Source: Botryotinia globosa
Taxonomy: Eukaryota; Ascomycota; Leotiomycetes; Helotiales; Sclerotiniaceae
Direction: 5' to 3'
Assembly: GCA_014898425.1 (NCBI GenBank)
Contig: RCSZ01000004.1
Span: 2,418,001-2,482,000, forward strand
DNA length: 64,000 bases
Part shown: positions 50,194 to 62,989 of the stretch, one piece after another
Layout: each line of letters starts with the position of its first letter
Position numbering within the stretch: position 1 is the first letter of the stretch
Notes under the pieces: model-generated
The model's database searches: none
The model's input: the letters and a program-made list of their open reading frames with translations, nothing else
What the model was told of the DNA's origin: nothing
Made by a program: the position numbers and the translations under genes

Positions 50194-51440
50194 TTGGTTT
50201 TTGAGGGGGACGGAAATCGATGATTAAATAGGCAGGTTGTTCATTGAATGTTGGTCACTTGGGTCGATGGTGATGTGGATGAATGTATGGATGAATGGTT
50301 GGATTGGTGGTTGGATGGATGAATGAATGATGGCGTTGGTTTTATATGTATGGCGTATTGGGGATGGGATGGGGAGCAGGCTTTGGAATAGGCGAAATCC
50401 TTTGAATGCTACCTACCTAGGCATGAGGGGGAAATAGATGGGGAGGGGGAGGGGGAGGGGTGGGTGTAGGGTTGGATAACTGAAGTAATGATTGTATGAA
50501 TGAATATGAATCTACGGATATGTAGAATGAATTTTTCGTTGTGTTGTTATGTTGAAATGATGATAGTATGGAGATGACGAGATGGTGAGGGATGATGACT
50601 TGTGTTTGTATTTGCATTTTAGATATTTGTGATTATCTGAGTAGTTTTATATTATGAAATATCTAGTAGAGAATATCTTATTACTACTGTAATACACTAC
50701 CGGTAGGCGGGCTAGATGAGATAGTATAATTCTTTACTTGATAGATTTATAGAGGTTAAAATATTTAAATTATTAAGAATCTAAATTATATTTAATGGGG
50801 TTTTATTTTCTTTATTGTGTATTTATATATATATCGGTTTGGGATATGATAGAATGATTGAGATGTGGGATAAGATGGGATGGGATGGAGTATTTCCTTT
50901 GGTTTTCTCGTGCATTGCATTGCGTTGCGTTGTATAGATGCATTTATTATATGGGGAAGTACTTGAAGGGTCTTGGAAGAAATAGATTGGATTGGATTGG
51001 AATTAACAAGGAGAATAAAGGGGTTATTTAAAGGGTTTTTTATATATATAAGTTTTTTCATTTGGGGTTTGGTAATGGATGAGATGGGATGGTTGGGATA
51101 TATTGGAGCTTGGTTGCTTGGTAGCTTGGTTGTGTGTTTGGATTGGGATTGGGATTGGGATTTGAATAATATATGGTGGATGTGTAATCTGAGTGTTGTG
51201 GATTGAGTGTTGTGGATTGTTGGTCGTGGGGAAGGAAGGGGAGGAGAGGAGAGGGGGAAGGGGTATAGAATCTAGAATCTAGATGTGATGGGATAGGAAT
51301 ACAGGATTGGATAAGATGGGATGGGATGGGATGGGATTAAGAGATAGATAGATAGATTTGGCTGGGTGTATATGTGTGTGTGGTTCGGTGTGTAGAGCCG
51401 AATCTAGAATTTAGAATTTAGAATCACTTGTGAATATGGG

Positions 51441-51468
51441 ATCTAGAATCTAGAATCTAGAATCTAGA
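51441..51468. repeat. heptamer tandem array ATCTAGA
   Basis: Four perfect 7-base copies; shorter runs of the same unit lie near 51271. Confidence 0.9.
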
Positions 51469-54400
51469 ATGTAGCACGTGGGTATGATATGTATGATGGA
51501 TGGGATTGGAGTGGACGAACTTGATAAGATTGAGTGATTGATTGATATGTAGATATAGATATGGTAGGCTGGAGGCTCATAGATTCGGTATAGATATAGA
51601 ACCGGGTTTAGTATATTCATATATGTATGATGTGGTATATATGACCTGGTAAATAGTAAAGTAGTAAAATAGTAAATACCTAGCCACCTAGCTCCCTCTG
51701 TAGTATGTACATACGTAATGTGATGGTGGCGAAAATGTAATGTGAATTAGCAAGCACGTCTCGAACGTTACATGAACATACCTAGAAGGCTAGAACGCTC
51801 ATCTCGCCTCTTGAGTTTGCGATGGCGTGCTGCGCATATGCAGCTATGTATCTATCTAGGTACAAAAGAAATATGTGATGTGTGATGGTGATGGTGATTG
51901 TGATTGTGATGAAAGGAAAGGAAAGGTTCGGAAATTGGATGGGAGGGCCTGGTTGGAACTTGGAGGTAGGTAGGTAGGTACTCGTAGAAGACCTGGCCTT
52001 ACGCATTTCGGAGTGCAAGACCGAGTCCGAGGGTTGGGGTTGGGGTGGTGAGAAGCGAGACCGAGTCCGAGGGGTGGGAACGAGAATGTGAATGTGAGTG
52101 AGGTTTGAGGTTTGAGGTTTGAGATTTAGAGTTGCGAATGGAGATTTTAGAGTTGGAGAGGGAGTTTAAAGAGGATAGGATGGTAAAAGGCGAGGGAGGA
52201 TTCGAGGAATGTATCTATTTTACGCGTGATGGCTCCATTTGATTGTGGATTATGCTACACTCTACTAATACTTTACTATGATATCGATCTACTAGTTTTG
52301 ATTCTCGCACACGGAATGGAGTATCACCAACGGAAAAAGGGAAACGGACAATTCAACTATCAGAGTGAAGCCGTCTCCGTTTATTGATTGGATTGTTAAT
52401 TCCTGTTTAGTAGATGGTTAGATGGTTAGATGGCGAGATAATGAGATGACTAGATGGCGAGATGGCGAGATGGCTGGATTAGATGGCTGGATTAGATGGC
52501 TAGATTGAAAGCCAAGATACCTATCTATACTCTAAAGATAAATAATTGAATATGGGATATTGACTAGAAATTTATTGGAAAGATAGATGGATAGAATACG
52601 CGTAATTGGTATACACTTTATTAGTATAAAAGTTTAATGAGGCTATACGTGTTAGTTAGTGAGTGTAGACACTGTAGAGAGGCTTGTACATAGTAGGAAG
52701 GGACTAGAACAGCGAATTGGATGGATTCTTGAGAGAGAAAGACGTCGGATTCGGATGCTAGGTAGGTAGGTGATGATGATGATAATGCGTTATGTTTCTA
52801 TACGATGAGATGATGGATCATGGGAGGGATAGATAGATAGATAGATAGGAAGGTACGAATGTGTCTGTGTATTACTAAGCTATATACGAAGCAAGCAAGC
52901 TCGCAGCCACCATCATTTCTCACCACGTGCATTGATTTACCTTTATGGATATGGATGCATGGATACCTGTCAGGAATCAGGAATCAGGATGCATATATGT
53001 GAATTGTTATGCATTGGTGCGCATGATATACGACTCCTCTCTTGCATTTGTGGGAAGTTTGAAGTTTGGAGTCTGGAGTTTGGAGTTTGGACTTGGGTAT
53101 CTCTCTGGCTTGGAGGTTCCAACTTCCAAGGTTGTATCATGTATGACTTTTATTATATCGTAGTTTAGTTTAGGTTAGTTCGTTTGATACTTTGATAGGT
53201 GGAGAGTGGTTTGGGTGGAGAAGGGGAGGGTTTCGATTCCGAGGGTTGTGTGAATAGGGAGGGTGATCGAGGGAGTCTTGAGGATTTTGATGGAGAGAGA
53301 GGCTTGAGAGTCGAGAGGGAAAGAGCGAGAGATGGAAAGAGCTCGAGAGGGAAAGAGCGAGAGATGGTTATGATCATTCTTGTTCGTGTGAAAGGTGGAA
53401 GATGGAACAAGGATAGAAAGTTGGAATAGGGGTCCTGGGGTATCTACTAGGTAGGTACTGGATATGATGGATCATGATTCATGGATGATGATACTTTGGA
53501 TCAATGCTTGAGCAATGAGGAGTGAGCAGTGAGCACTGAGGACCGATTGAGTGTCCATTATTAAAACGTTAATTGAGTGGTTTGTATGAGGATGTGTGAT
53601 TATATCAGAGACCCCTATTTTGTATCCCTCCATATGTGCATACTGGACAGTAAGGAGTATGAAGATTGGAGATTGAAGATTATCTTTTGGGGTTGTGCGC
53701 TTTGCATCAGGTGATTATGTGTATTCACACCAAACATATTCATATCCATCTACTCACACCATATTGATCCTATATACCGAACACAACCTAGATATATCAA
53801 ATACATCTGCTGATGTCAAACTAAAAAATGGCTTCCAGAATCCAACCATCAAAGAAACTCTTGCACGGCAAATGAAATTAAAAAGAAATTAAAAAGATGA
53901 ATAAAATAAATACCACCCCCCCTACATTGCTGAAAATATCATCAGGGGTAGAAGATAATCTAGAAGATCATGTAGAAGAACCTGAGTGTGCACAGTGCAA
54001 GACCAGATGAAATTGCATTCCCTGGAACGGAGATCTGGAAAAGAATCTTGTGGCCGAGACCAAGACCCTGATTTTTCCGGGACAGTGGGATGAAGTGGAA
54101 TGGAATGAATGGTTGGATGGCGTGGAAGAGAAGAGGGGCGTGGATGGATTTGTACGGAGTACGTTGTAACTTGTAACTTGTACCTTGCGGATTATGGGGC
54201 ACAATGGCTTGGATGGTACGGTAGTGTACTAGTATCATGTATGGTCGTGTCGTAGGAGAGAGAGGTGGAGATGCGTATGTGTATGTGTATGCGTAGGGTG
54301 AGGGACCGAGAGTGTTGGACTGTTAGTGGAAAGTTATTACTGGAGAAGGGAGGGATAGGAGGGATAGGAGAGATAGGAGAGAAAGATTATAGGAGAGATA

Positions 54401-54599
54401 GATTATAGGAGGGATAGGACTCGGAGACATAGGAGAGATGTAGATTGTATGTAGATTGTATTTAGATTGTATTTAGATTGTAAATACCGACTAGGTAGGA
54501 GACGACGAGCAGACGACGAGGTGACCAAGGGATTAAGGGATTGACTAAGAAAGATAACACACTGGAGGTGAGGTACGTGGTACGTGGTACTTTGGTATG

Positions 54600-54648
54600 A
54601 TGTATCATGTATTATGTATTATGTATTATGTATCATGTATCATGTATT
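54600..54648. repeat. heptamer tandem array ATGTATT/ATGTATC
   Basis: Seven consecutive 7-base units alternating T and C at the last position. Confidence 0.9.
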
Positions 54649-55984
54649 CCAGGTTAAATACCCAACGGCACTTCCATTCATTCAAAGCACCATCCGTGAC
54701 CCGTGACCTGTGACCCAACCCAACTTGGAACTTTACCCGTTTGCACAGCACAGCACAGCCCATTAAGATCATCCAAAAGTGGAAAGCAGGACACCAAGAG
54801 TATGGATGATTCGAGTGAGCAGACCCTTTCTTATTCTCTTCTCTTGGCTTGGCTGATTTAAACTTTTTCCCTTTCAGTTTCTGTGCGAGGATTTGTCTGT
54901 CTGTACTCCGTACAAGCGGATATTGTCGTCTTCCCTTTCCGGATCTTGACGAGGATAGATGTCTTCTCTATCAGACTCGATGTGATTGTTGATGACTAAC
55001 TCTCGTATCTCGTTTTTGGTATCATGATACGAAGCAGCATGTGTATTCCGTAACAAATTGAGTTCATCTATCTTCACATCCATCCCCCTGCTTCTCCCCT
55101 CGTTCTATTTCTACTTCTACAGTACAGCTCGCCCTCCAAACTCTAGAAACTCTAGAAACAACGGCGCATCAAGAAAGAAAGATTCCTCCCCACTAAAATA
55201 CGAATATCAAACGTGTGTCTGACTAGGGGATCCAATACTATCCGCAGGAACTTGATCACATTGGGTTTAGCCCGAGATCCAATCAAACCTAGGATTCAGA
55301 TGCATCCACACATACATACGCGGATACGCTCTTGGTAGGGATTCATCATTCATTATTTAAAATTGAAAATTCAAACTTCTTTTTATTCACAAAACTAGGG
55401 AGATGCAAGTACCAGAGGAAGGAAGGAAGAAAGAAAGAAAGAAAGAAAGATATTTGGTGCTTAATTTCCTAAATTGGAATATTCTGCTGTGCTCCTATCC
55501 TACATTTGACGCTAGTACAGTCAGTACCTACCTACTTTAACCAAAAAAAAAAAAAAGAACTGGTAACACGGTACGAGTGACAAGAACAAGAGCTACCTAC
55601 TTCAAAAGTCTCAAACGAATAATACGTTCGACCTTCTATTTCCTACCTTCTACTTTCTTTCTTCCATCTTCCATATTCCATCTTCCATCTTCCACCTTCT
55701 CAACACCTCTCGTCGGTTTTTAAATTCATATTCACCTTTGTGCATTGACGAGTTGCTGCTATATTCTGCTGCTGCTGCCTCGATTCCTGCAATCCTCTTC
55801 TTGACATTTCATTCCTTCTCTTCTTACGCTCTTTAATTCGCATCTTCCATGTGCATTTTCTGGTAATACAAAATCACTTCCATGTCGCAGTGGCAATTGC
55901 ATCTCAGAGAGTTAACATCTTTCACTAGAATTTAGATAGCACACAATAGTGCTTTTGTCTCTCAAATCAACTCACTCACTCACC

Positions 55985-57489
55985 ATGTCTTCACTCATTC
56001 AACCATATCTCGACCTTGCCTTGCAGCAACTCGAAATTTACAAGGACCAATTGATCGAACAAATCCCAGTCATCTCGACGACCACATATGTCCTAACCAT
56101 TTTGGCCATCTGCATACCCCCTATTGTCCTTTTAGCATTCTACGAACTCGAACAAGCGCGACAACGTGCTGATCAACCGAAAGGTTGTAGAAAACTGGGA
56201 TTGAAAATCGATAGCAACCTTACCAATGAATTTGATCCCAAATTCTCCGAGGGACGTCCCCCCAGTACTGAAGAAACATCTGCAGAATGGTGGAGATTGA
56301 AGAGTATGTGGATTTATCCAGTCAAGAGTTGTAAGGGAGTTGAGTTGGGCAGAGGAACCATTATTGCAAGTGGAATGGAATACGATCGTCAATTTACCTT
56401 TGCACAATTGAAAAGTCCATTTCCCGTCGCAGAAAACGATCCAAATTCAAAGAAAGCAGCACACCAATGGGAATTCATCACTCAACGACAATTCCCTTTG
56501 TTGGCGAAAGTTAGAACCGAAATGTGGGTTCCCGATCAAAGCGTGGATACATATGCTCCTCATATCGATGATGTTGAGAGTGGAGGAGTGATAATTATGA
56601 GTTTCCCATATCAAGAACCTGGATGGAGAGGAACCGTTGCAAGTTGGGGTGCCAAAGTTATGGGAACCGTCCCTGAGAAACAATTCCGGGTGCCATTCGA
56701 TCCTTCGCCAGTACAAATTGAGAAAGCAGGTTATACTGTTGAAAAGATGACAATCTGGAGAGAAACGGTTGATGCTTTGAATGTGGAGATTGAGATTCCA
56801 GAAGAACTCAGATATTACCTTGGTATCAGCAATAAGTTGGGTTTGTTCAGAGTCGATAGCGCAAAGCCAAGAGAAGTTTTCAGAAATGCGCCTTCAAAGG
56901 AAGAACTTGGATATCAACCAGTTACTGGATTTCAAGATGCTGTAAGTTTTCTTCAAACGCTTAAAATCTACTGCATGGATTCTTTGCTAATTTATTCTAG
57001 TATCCTATCCACCTTATCAATCTTGCTAGTATTCGTGATGTTGAAAGTAAAATGCCCAAGGTTAAGGGGGCGCCAAGATTATCTGCAGGACAATTCCGTG
57101 CCAATTTGATCAGTATGTTATTCTAAAGCTTCACAATCTGTTTGTTTCGTTACTAATATCTCTCAGTTACCGGACCTCCAGCTTACCACGAAGACGATTG
57201 GCGACGAATTAAGATTGGATTTTACGAATACGATGTTTCTTGTCGCACAGTAAGATGTAAGATGCCAAATGTAAATCAAGAAACTGGCGTTAGACATCCA
57301 TCCGAACCCGATAAAACTTTACGAACCTTCAGAGCTATTGATGAAGGAGCCGGAAAGAATTTAGGATGCTTGGGTATGCAATTAGTACCTACCACTAAAG
57401 ATGGAGCACTGAGGGTTGGGGATGAAATTACGGTGTTGGAAGTTGGTGAACATCATTATCAAAAATTATTCCCGGAATTGAATAATTAA
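55985..57489 (+). CDS. MOSC-domain protein (mARC/YcbX-like)
   Basis: Exons 55985-56941, 57001-57112 and 57167-57489, 463 residues. An N-terminal membrane segment (residues ~26-50, TTYVLTILAICIPPIVLLAF) is followed by a MOSC N-terminal beta-barrel (WWRLKSMWIYPVKSCKGVEL, ~100-120) and a C-terminal MOSC domain. SCRTVRCKMPNVNQETG carries the Cys expected to bind molybdenum cofactor. By family it is a membrane-anchored molybdenum enzyme, probably reducing N-hydroxylated compounds with cytochrome b5 and its reductase. Introns are 59 and 54 bp and keep frame. The ATG at 55985 follows CACC and suits the start; an upstream non-ATG extension was ignored. Confidence 0.9.
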
Positions 57490-57977
57490 TCGCTAGGCGA
57501 GCATTCTTTGTATTGTGTTGGTTGTGTATCAAGAGAGTACAGGAGTAATGGACATATAAAATATGGAATGGTAGCAAGGAGTTTGGGATTTATTGATTGG
57601 TCGGCTGGATGGATGGATGGCTGACTGACTACCTTTACATACAAATACTTTTTTTTTCCCTCTTCACTTTTTTTCTTGCTCGGTCTATTTGTATGTGTGT
57701 TTGTGTTGTTGTGTTGGTGTTTGAAGATATGCTGCCTGCTTGCTTGTGTGTTTTTATATATGGATATGTACATCTTGTAAGCGGAAAAGAGATTCCGGGG
57801 TTTTCTCTCATCTTTTCTCTTCTTTCTTTCTGTGTCTTGAAAAGGGTGAAGGAGATAGATAGATGGGGGTGAGAGGGATATCATTGAAGGTGATTGGTTG
57901 ATCATCTATTCGTTTTGGGATTACTTGCTTGGTTTCTTTTTGGTTGTAGGTTGATTTTGAGGTTTGAGATTTGAGAT

Positions 57978-57979
<2 letters not shown>

Positions 57980-58070
<91 letters not shown>
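57980..58070. repeat. heptamer minisatellite GAGAGTT, 13 copies
   Basis: Thirteen perfect 7-base copies. The complement reads as a spurious Gln-Leu-Ser-Thr-Leu-Asn-Ser protein repeat because period 7 has no stop in any of the three frames. Confidence 0.97.
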
Positions 58071-58072
<2 letters not shown>

Positions 58073-58162
58073 AAGAGGGAGAGGAGGGAAGGAGTGGGGA
58101 AAGGAGAGGGGAGAGGAGGGAAGTGTTTTTCAGGGTGTATGGGATGGGGTGGATAGTATTGG

Positions 58163-58267
58163 GGGAGTAGGGAGTAGGGAGTAGGGAGTAGGGGGTAGGG
58201 AGTAGGGAGTAGGGAGTAGGGAGTAGGGAGTAGGGAGTAGGGAGTAGGGAGTAGGGAGTAGGGAGTA
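58163..58267. repeat. heptamer minisatellite GGGAGTA, 15 copies
   Basis: Fifteen 7-base copies, one of them GGGGGTA. Regularly spaced GGG runs could form G-quadruplexes on the plus strand. Confidence 0.97.
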
Positions 58268-58688
58268 GGGGGCGAGGAGATAAAGAGGAGATAGAAGATT
58301 GAAAGAGGAAATTAAATAAGATAAAATAAAATAAAATAGAAGAAAGTATATGTGTATATGTGCATATATATCTCAATACCATATTGATATTGTTGATTAA
58401 AATTGATAAATAGAGATTTATAATTACAAATAAGTAAATCAAAATATTGGGGAGGATTTGTGGGATGGGTTGGAGTTCTGGTTTATGTATATATAGTATA
58501 TATCTGTTTGTTTGTTTGGTTGTTTATTTATTATGCACCTATATATATATATACCTCCTTTTATCTCTGCTCTTCTTCCCCTCTTCTTTTTCTTCTTCCC
58601 TCCTCATCCCTATCCCCATCTACTTTTTCCCCTCAACCTTTCTCCCTCAACCTATTACCCACAACCCACAACCCACAACTCCACAAAT

Positions 58689-60560
58689 CTACAACTTCGA
58701 CTCCTTTCCCCTTCCCTCTTTCTCCTTTGCACCGCCTGGTAATTCCACGCCCACGATATTCACTTTGCTATGTTCGCAAATGGCGAGGACTTCTCCGGTT
58801 CTGCGTTTCATTGTTCCTGGGGGTGGGGTGTTAGTGCTGTTTTCTTTTTGGATTTTTTCTTTTTTCTTTTTTCTTTTTTCGAATTTCAATTTGACTTTGA
58901 CTTTGACTTTGAATTGGGGTTCTGGGGTGTTATTGTGCTTGGGAAGTTTTGCTCTGGGGGATGATGGGATGGGGAAGCTAGAGGAGAGAAATTTTTTGAA
59001 AGGGTTTCTTCTTTTCGCATGGTGGGTGGTTCGGGGTGATGGGATCTTAGAGATAGAGGAAATGGGTAGATGAAGAAGTAAAAAAAATGAAGCAGGAAAG
59101 AAAGAATGAATGAACAATGTTAAGAAGAAAGAAGAAAGAAGAAACGAAAATGAAAATCGGAAACCCAAACTCAAACCACCAACGCATCCCATCCAATCTC
59201 ATTCAACCCAACTCTCCAAATTTAAATCCCCTCCAAAAGAAAAAATACTAACCTCTCAAAACCACATTTCTCTTCCCCAACCCCCCCACAACTTCACATT
59301 CAACCAATACATCATTTTCCCCCTCTCCTTCAGTTTCCTCATTGTGGATAGTAATGCCTTTTAAATAAGTACATCCCAATCCTCGACTCACTCCACCACC
59401 GCCCCATTTCTGAGCGCTGTAGCGACCCATGAGTGCGACGGATGTGCAGGCATCGAAGACGGTTGCGATGCAGCCGCCGTGGACGGTGGAGTTTGCGTTG
59501 CTGTGAGGGGGTGGATGGGTTAGCAGGGTGGGGAGAGGAAGGAGAGGGGGAGGGGGATGCAGAGTGGGGGAGGGGGAGAGGGAAAAAAGGAATCCAAGGT
59601 CTGGGTGTAGATGTAGATATAAGGCTTGATATTACGGGTATGCTGTAGCCCTTCGAAGCAGAATATCCCAATGAGATGCCATAGAAAACAAGCCCCCGAG
59701 TAAACAGCAGCAAACCAACACACCTCAAAAACTCACTCCCTTGCCCTCCAAGAAATAAATAAAAAACAAATTAAAAGAAAGAACTAACCAATGATGCACC
59801 GTCGGTTTAAAAATAAACGTCGTCACGTTCTCCGAATGATGTTCCGCATCTGTAGAAAGTGAGAGCGAAGGTAGGAGATCGTGACCCCATCCCTAGAGAG
59901 AAGGAGATGTGTTAGTTGGGGGTTCGTTTGGAGTTGAGTTGTATGTATATGTTGGGGTGAGTGGGAATGTGAGTGAGAAGAAAGGGTAGACTTCTAGCTT
60001 AGAAGTTGATGAGCTTGATTGTGAGGTTGAGGTTGGGAGATGAGGGGATTATTTTTGGGGTTGGAGGGCTGAGGAATTGAGGAATTGAGGGACAAATGGA
60101 GAGGAATGGAAGTTGCGGTGAGTGGTATAGAAGTGAGGTGAGATGGAGACGGAAGGGTGGAAAGGATGGGAAGAGTGTGCAAGCTTGTAACTCGCAACTC
60201 GGAGAGATCGAATGCGAAATCTCCATCTCCATCTCCATCTCCATTTCCATCTTTATCTCCATCTCCATCTCCCTTTTCTCCTCCCTCCTTCTAGAAGCAA
60301 GCAAGCAAGCAAGCAAGCAAGCACCACAAGAGAAACCAATTCCAAAGAACTGGAAATTATATTCCTCTCCTCTCCCATCCCTCTCTCCTCTCTCTCCTTT
60401 CTCTCTCTCCTCTCCCCTCCACCAACCACCACCAAACTCCCCTCCCAAAAACGAAAGATCAACTAACAATATACCCCTCCACACTATCCTTCCACCCCTT
60501 CATCAAGAACCCCAACCGTTTCAATCCCACATCACTCTTCGCATCAAACATGGTTGTCAT
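58689..60560 (-). CDS. 4HBT (hotdog) thioesterase-family protein with long introns
   Basis: Proposed minus-strand exons 60560-60468, ~59892-59788, 59500-59253 and 58816-58689, about 190 residues. Seen: helix KRLGFLMKGWKDSVEG, a middle piece GWGHDLLPSLSLSTD, the hotdog core NANSTVHGGCIATVFDAC with the HGG loop, GRYSAQKWG...GLGCTYLKG, and the last strands TMKRRTGEVLAICEHSKVNI. These follow the order of PaaI/THEM4-type acyl-CoA thioesterases. Splice ends are GT-AG, but introns are ~575, ~287 and ~436 bp and packed with simple repeats, unlike other genes here. The exon lengths sum to one base more than a multiple of three, so an edge or base in exon 2 must be wrong, or a frameshift is present. 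Substrate unknown. Confidence 0.6.
60212..60290. repeat. CTCCAT hexamer repeat in thioesterase intron 1
   Basis: About 13 imperfect 6-base units, followed by six AAGC tetramers at ~60298-60322. Confidence 0.85.
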
Positions 60561-61530
60561 TTTTGTTTTCCTATCCTTTCCTTTCCTTATTTCCAAAATT
60601 CAATCAGTTCAATCAATCAAATCAACTCTGCAAACCGTCAAACAAATAATCAAACAATCAAATAAATCTCAATCTCAATCTCAACCCTAATTGATCAGAT
60701 ATATACCTAGGTAACAATCTCGCAATCACGCAGTCGACAATTGCGCAGTCGACAGTTGCAACACGATCAATCAATCAATAAATATCAGGGGTCCACGAAC
60801 CTCGGCACACACACATACACATACACATGCTCTGTACATACATGGGCGGAAAACAAATATCGGATTCCGTTTCCGTTTCCGGGGTTGAGTGTCCGTTGGG
60901 ATGTGATAGGTGGATATACATACTGATACTGATGCTGATACTGATACTGATACTGATACTGATACTGATGCTGATGCTCTCTATATAGCTAGGATTATTA
61001 GAGTGATCAGATAGGGGAACATGAATATAAATATGCGTATACCCTTTTCGAGATTTGATAAATTGTATGTATCAAAGCAATCTTAACGGTTGAGGGTCTT
61101 CATGACGGTGTCAGATCTTCTGCATAGATTGATATGAAAGTTATACAATTCATAGCAAAGTCATACGTCGTTATATCACACAGAACAGCATTGAAAACAG
61201 ATTGAAGTGAAAGTAGCAGTTTTAATTCTATTGACTCGAACATTTATGAGCCATCTCATCATCGCCTTCCAAAATGTAGTCTTTCCTTCTTTCACGCTTG
61301 TTTAAGATACATAATCTGAACCGTTTATCGTCTTGCTCAGTTTAGAAAAAAAGTAACCCATCCCACCATCCGTTCCTTGACTTTAATATCAAAATCACCA
61401 TGTTGACCAGTATTACCAACGCCCCAGTCTAAAATGACACACTGACCCACGCTTGTAAAAACAAAGATGCAATTTTTAATTTTGCCATGCAATTGAAGGC
61501 ATTCGGATCATCCACTCGTTATGAAAATGC
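60561..61530. other. intergenic region
   Basis: Promoter side of the thioesterase gene and 3' flank of OLE1. It contains an ACTGAT/GCTGAT hexamer array at ~60923-60978. No gene seen. Confidence 0.5.
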
Positions 61531-62989
61531 TTATGCAGCGTCTGCTGATGGGACAGGTTCCGCAATACGGGTTACCTGACTACCAGCTCGGATAATCTTT
61601 TGACCAGCGGTATCACTGACAAAAGAAATATCCTTGTTCTCACGTTGAGCACGCTTCCAGATCTCAACTTCACAACCACCACGTAGGACACCTACACGCA
61701 TGGTCGAAAGAAGATTGTGGGCAGCGTTGGAATGATTGTAGACACCACCATTGAAAATAGCAGTTGCATCTTTTCCAATACCGGATGTGATAAGTGCCTT
61801 TCCACCTGGATGTTCTTTTACGAAATCGGTGACATCGTGAATAACACCAGCGACAGCGACGAGAGCACGTCCATTCTTAGCTTCGGTTTGATAAGTGTCC
61901 CAGTCGATGATTGGCAATTGTTCAAGAGGAATACCCCAGTCAAGAGTTTGTCTCTTTTGATCGAGTTTCTTTTGGAGTTGTTGGAGACGGCCCTTCTCAA
62001 TTTCGTTGGACTTGAATTGCTTGAGATCGTAGGCGAGACCGAGTTGCTTCCACATCCAGATGGACCATTTGGTTGGGTCATATTGATGCCATTCGATAGC
62101 GTTACGGTAATCGGATGGGAATTCGTGATGGAAGTTGTGGTAACCTTCTCCAAGCGTAACGAGAGCGGTGATGACGTGATCACGAGGAGAGTTGCGGTCA
62201 TCGAAAGGCTGGTCACCGAGCCAATGGGCCAAAGAGTTGACACAGAAAGTAGCTTGTTGGACGAAGAAGATTCTGAGGATACCGGCGTAGATGAAACCAC
62301 CGAACCAATCACCCCAACCAAGACCAGTGACGAGACATGGGAAGACCATACCCATGAAGATAACGGTCTTGATGTAGTTGCGATGTTGCCAAACGACAAC
62401 TGGGTCGTCGTTCAAATCGGAGATATCGGTACGTCCAATACGCTTTGGGTTTTGCTTCATGATCATCCATCCGAAGTGAGAGTAGAGGAGACCTTTTCGT
62501 ACGGAGTATGGATCTTTATCGGTATCGGTGTATCTGTGATGAGCTCTGTGATCTCTTGACCACCATCTGATGGAACCTTCGACGGCTCCACCTCCAACAG
62601 CTGCGAGGAAAATCTTTAATGGAAGTGTGGCAGAGTATGAGGAATGTGCCCAAAGTCTGTGGTAACCTGAGCAAATTTGTTAGATGTGAATCATTGTGAA
62701 AAGAAATCAATTAGAGCCTACCAGCAGTAATACCCAAACCGGTCATAAAGTAGTAAAGGACAGCCCAGACAGCAGTCTTCCACTGCAAAGGAGTCCAATA
62801 GGCCATAATGAGACCATAGATGGGAACTCCAACAATGAGAGTGACGTTAAGCCAGTTAACGTGTTTATACCAATTTGCCTTTGTGATTGGCTCCTCGGTG
62901 ATATGAGGCTTCTTGGGGTCATACTTCTTGTTGCGATTTGGCTCAGAAGTCTTCGCCATGCTCGAAGGTTGTGACGCGTTCGAAGCCAT
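61531..62989 (-). CDS. OLE1: stearoyl-CoA (delta-9) desaturase with cytochrome b5 domain
   Basis: Minus-strand exons 62989-62722 and 62666-61531, 467 residues. ER membrane di-iron enzyme that introduces the C9 double bond into palmitoyl- and stearoyl-CoA, making the cell's unsaturated fatty acids. His boxes: HRLWAH (92-97), HRAHH (129-133) and HNFHH (266-270). Four hydrophobic stretches precede a C-terminal cytochrome b5 domain with haem-binding HPGG near 375, so the electron donor is fused, as in fungal Ole1. The 55-bp intron splits the first His-box region ([11 protein letters not shown]) and keeps frame. The length is in the fungal range. The start follows a purine-rich leader; a second in-frame Met at residue 11 is possible. 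Confidence 0.96.

Larger units (their letters stand above)
50194..55984. other. 5.8 kb gene-free region of short tandem repeats
   Basis: No domain-bearing frame was found. It is rich in G-runs (50440-50462), GATGGGAT-type repeats and period-7 arrays: ATCTAGA at 51441-51468, AGGTTTG at 52101-52121, TTTGGAG at 53065-53092 and ATGTATT/C at 54600-54648. The last ~400 bases are CT-rich and probably the leader of the MOSC gene. A 69-codon minus-strand frame at 55083-54874 is the only protein-like small ORF. Confidence 0.55.
57490..58688. other. intergenic region with two heptamer minisatellites
   Basis: Shared 3' flank of the MOSC gene (plus) and the thioesterase gene (minus). It holds two period-7 arrays and no supported gene. 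Confidence 0.6.

Noticed and set aside
57921..58442. 173-codon minus-strand ORF with PTPYSLL and QLSTLNS repeats
   Set aside because: It only translates two heptamer minisatellites; a stop-free 7-base unit is open in every frame, so the protein repeat is an artefact.
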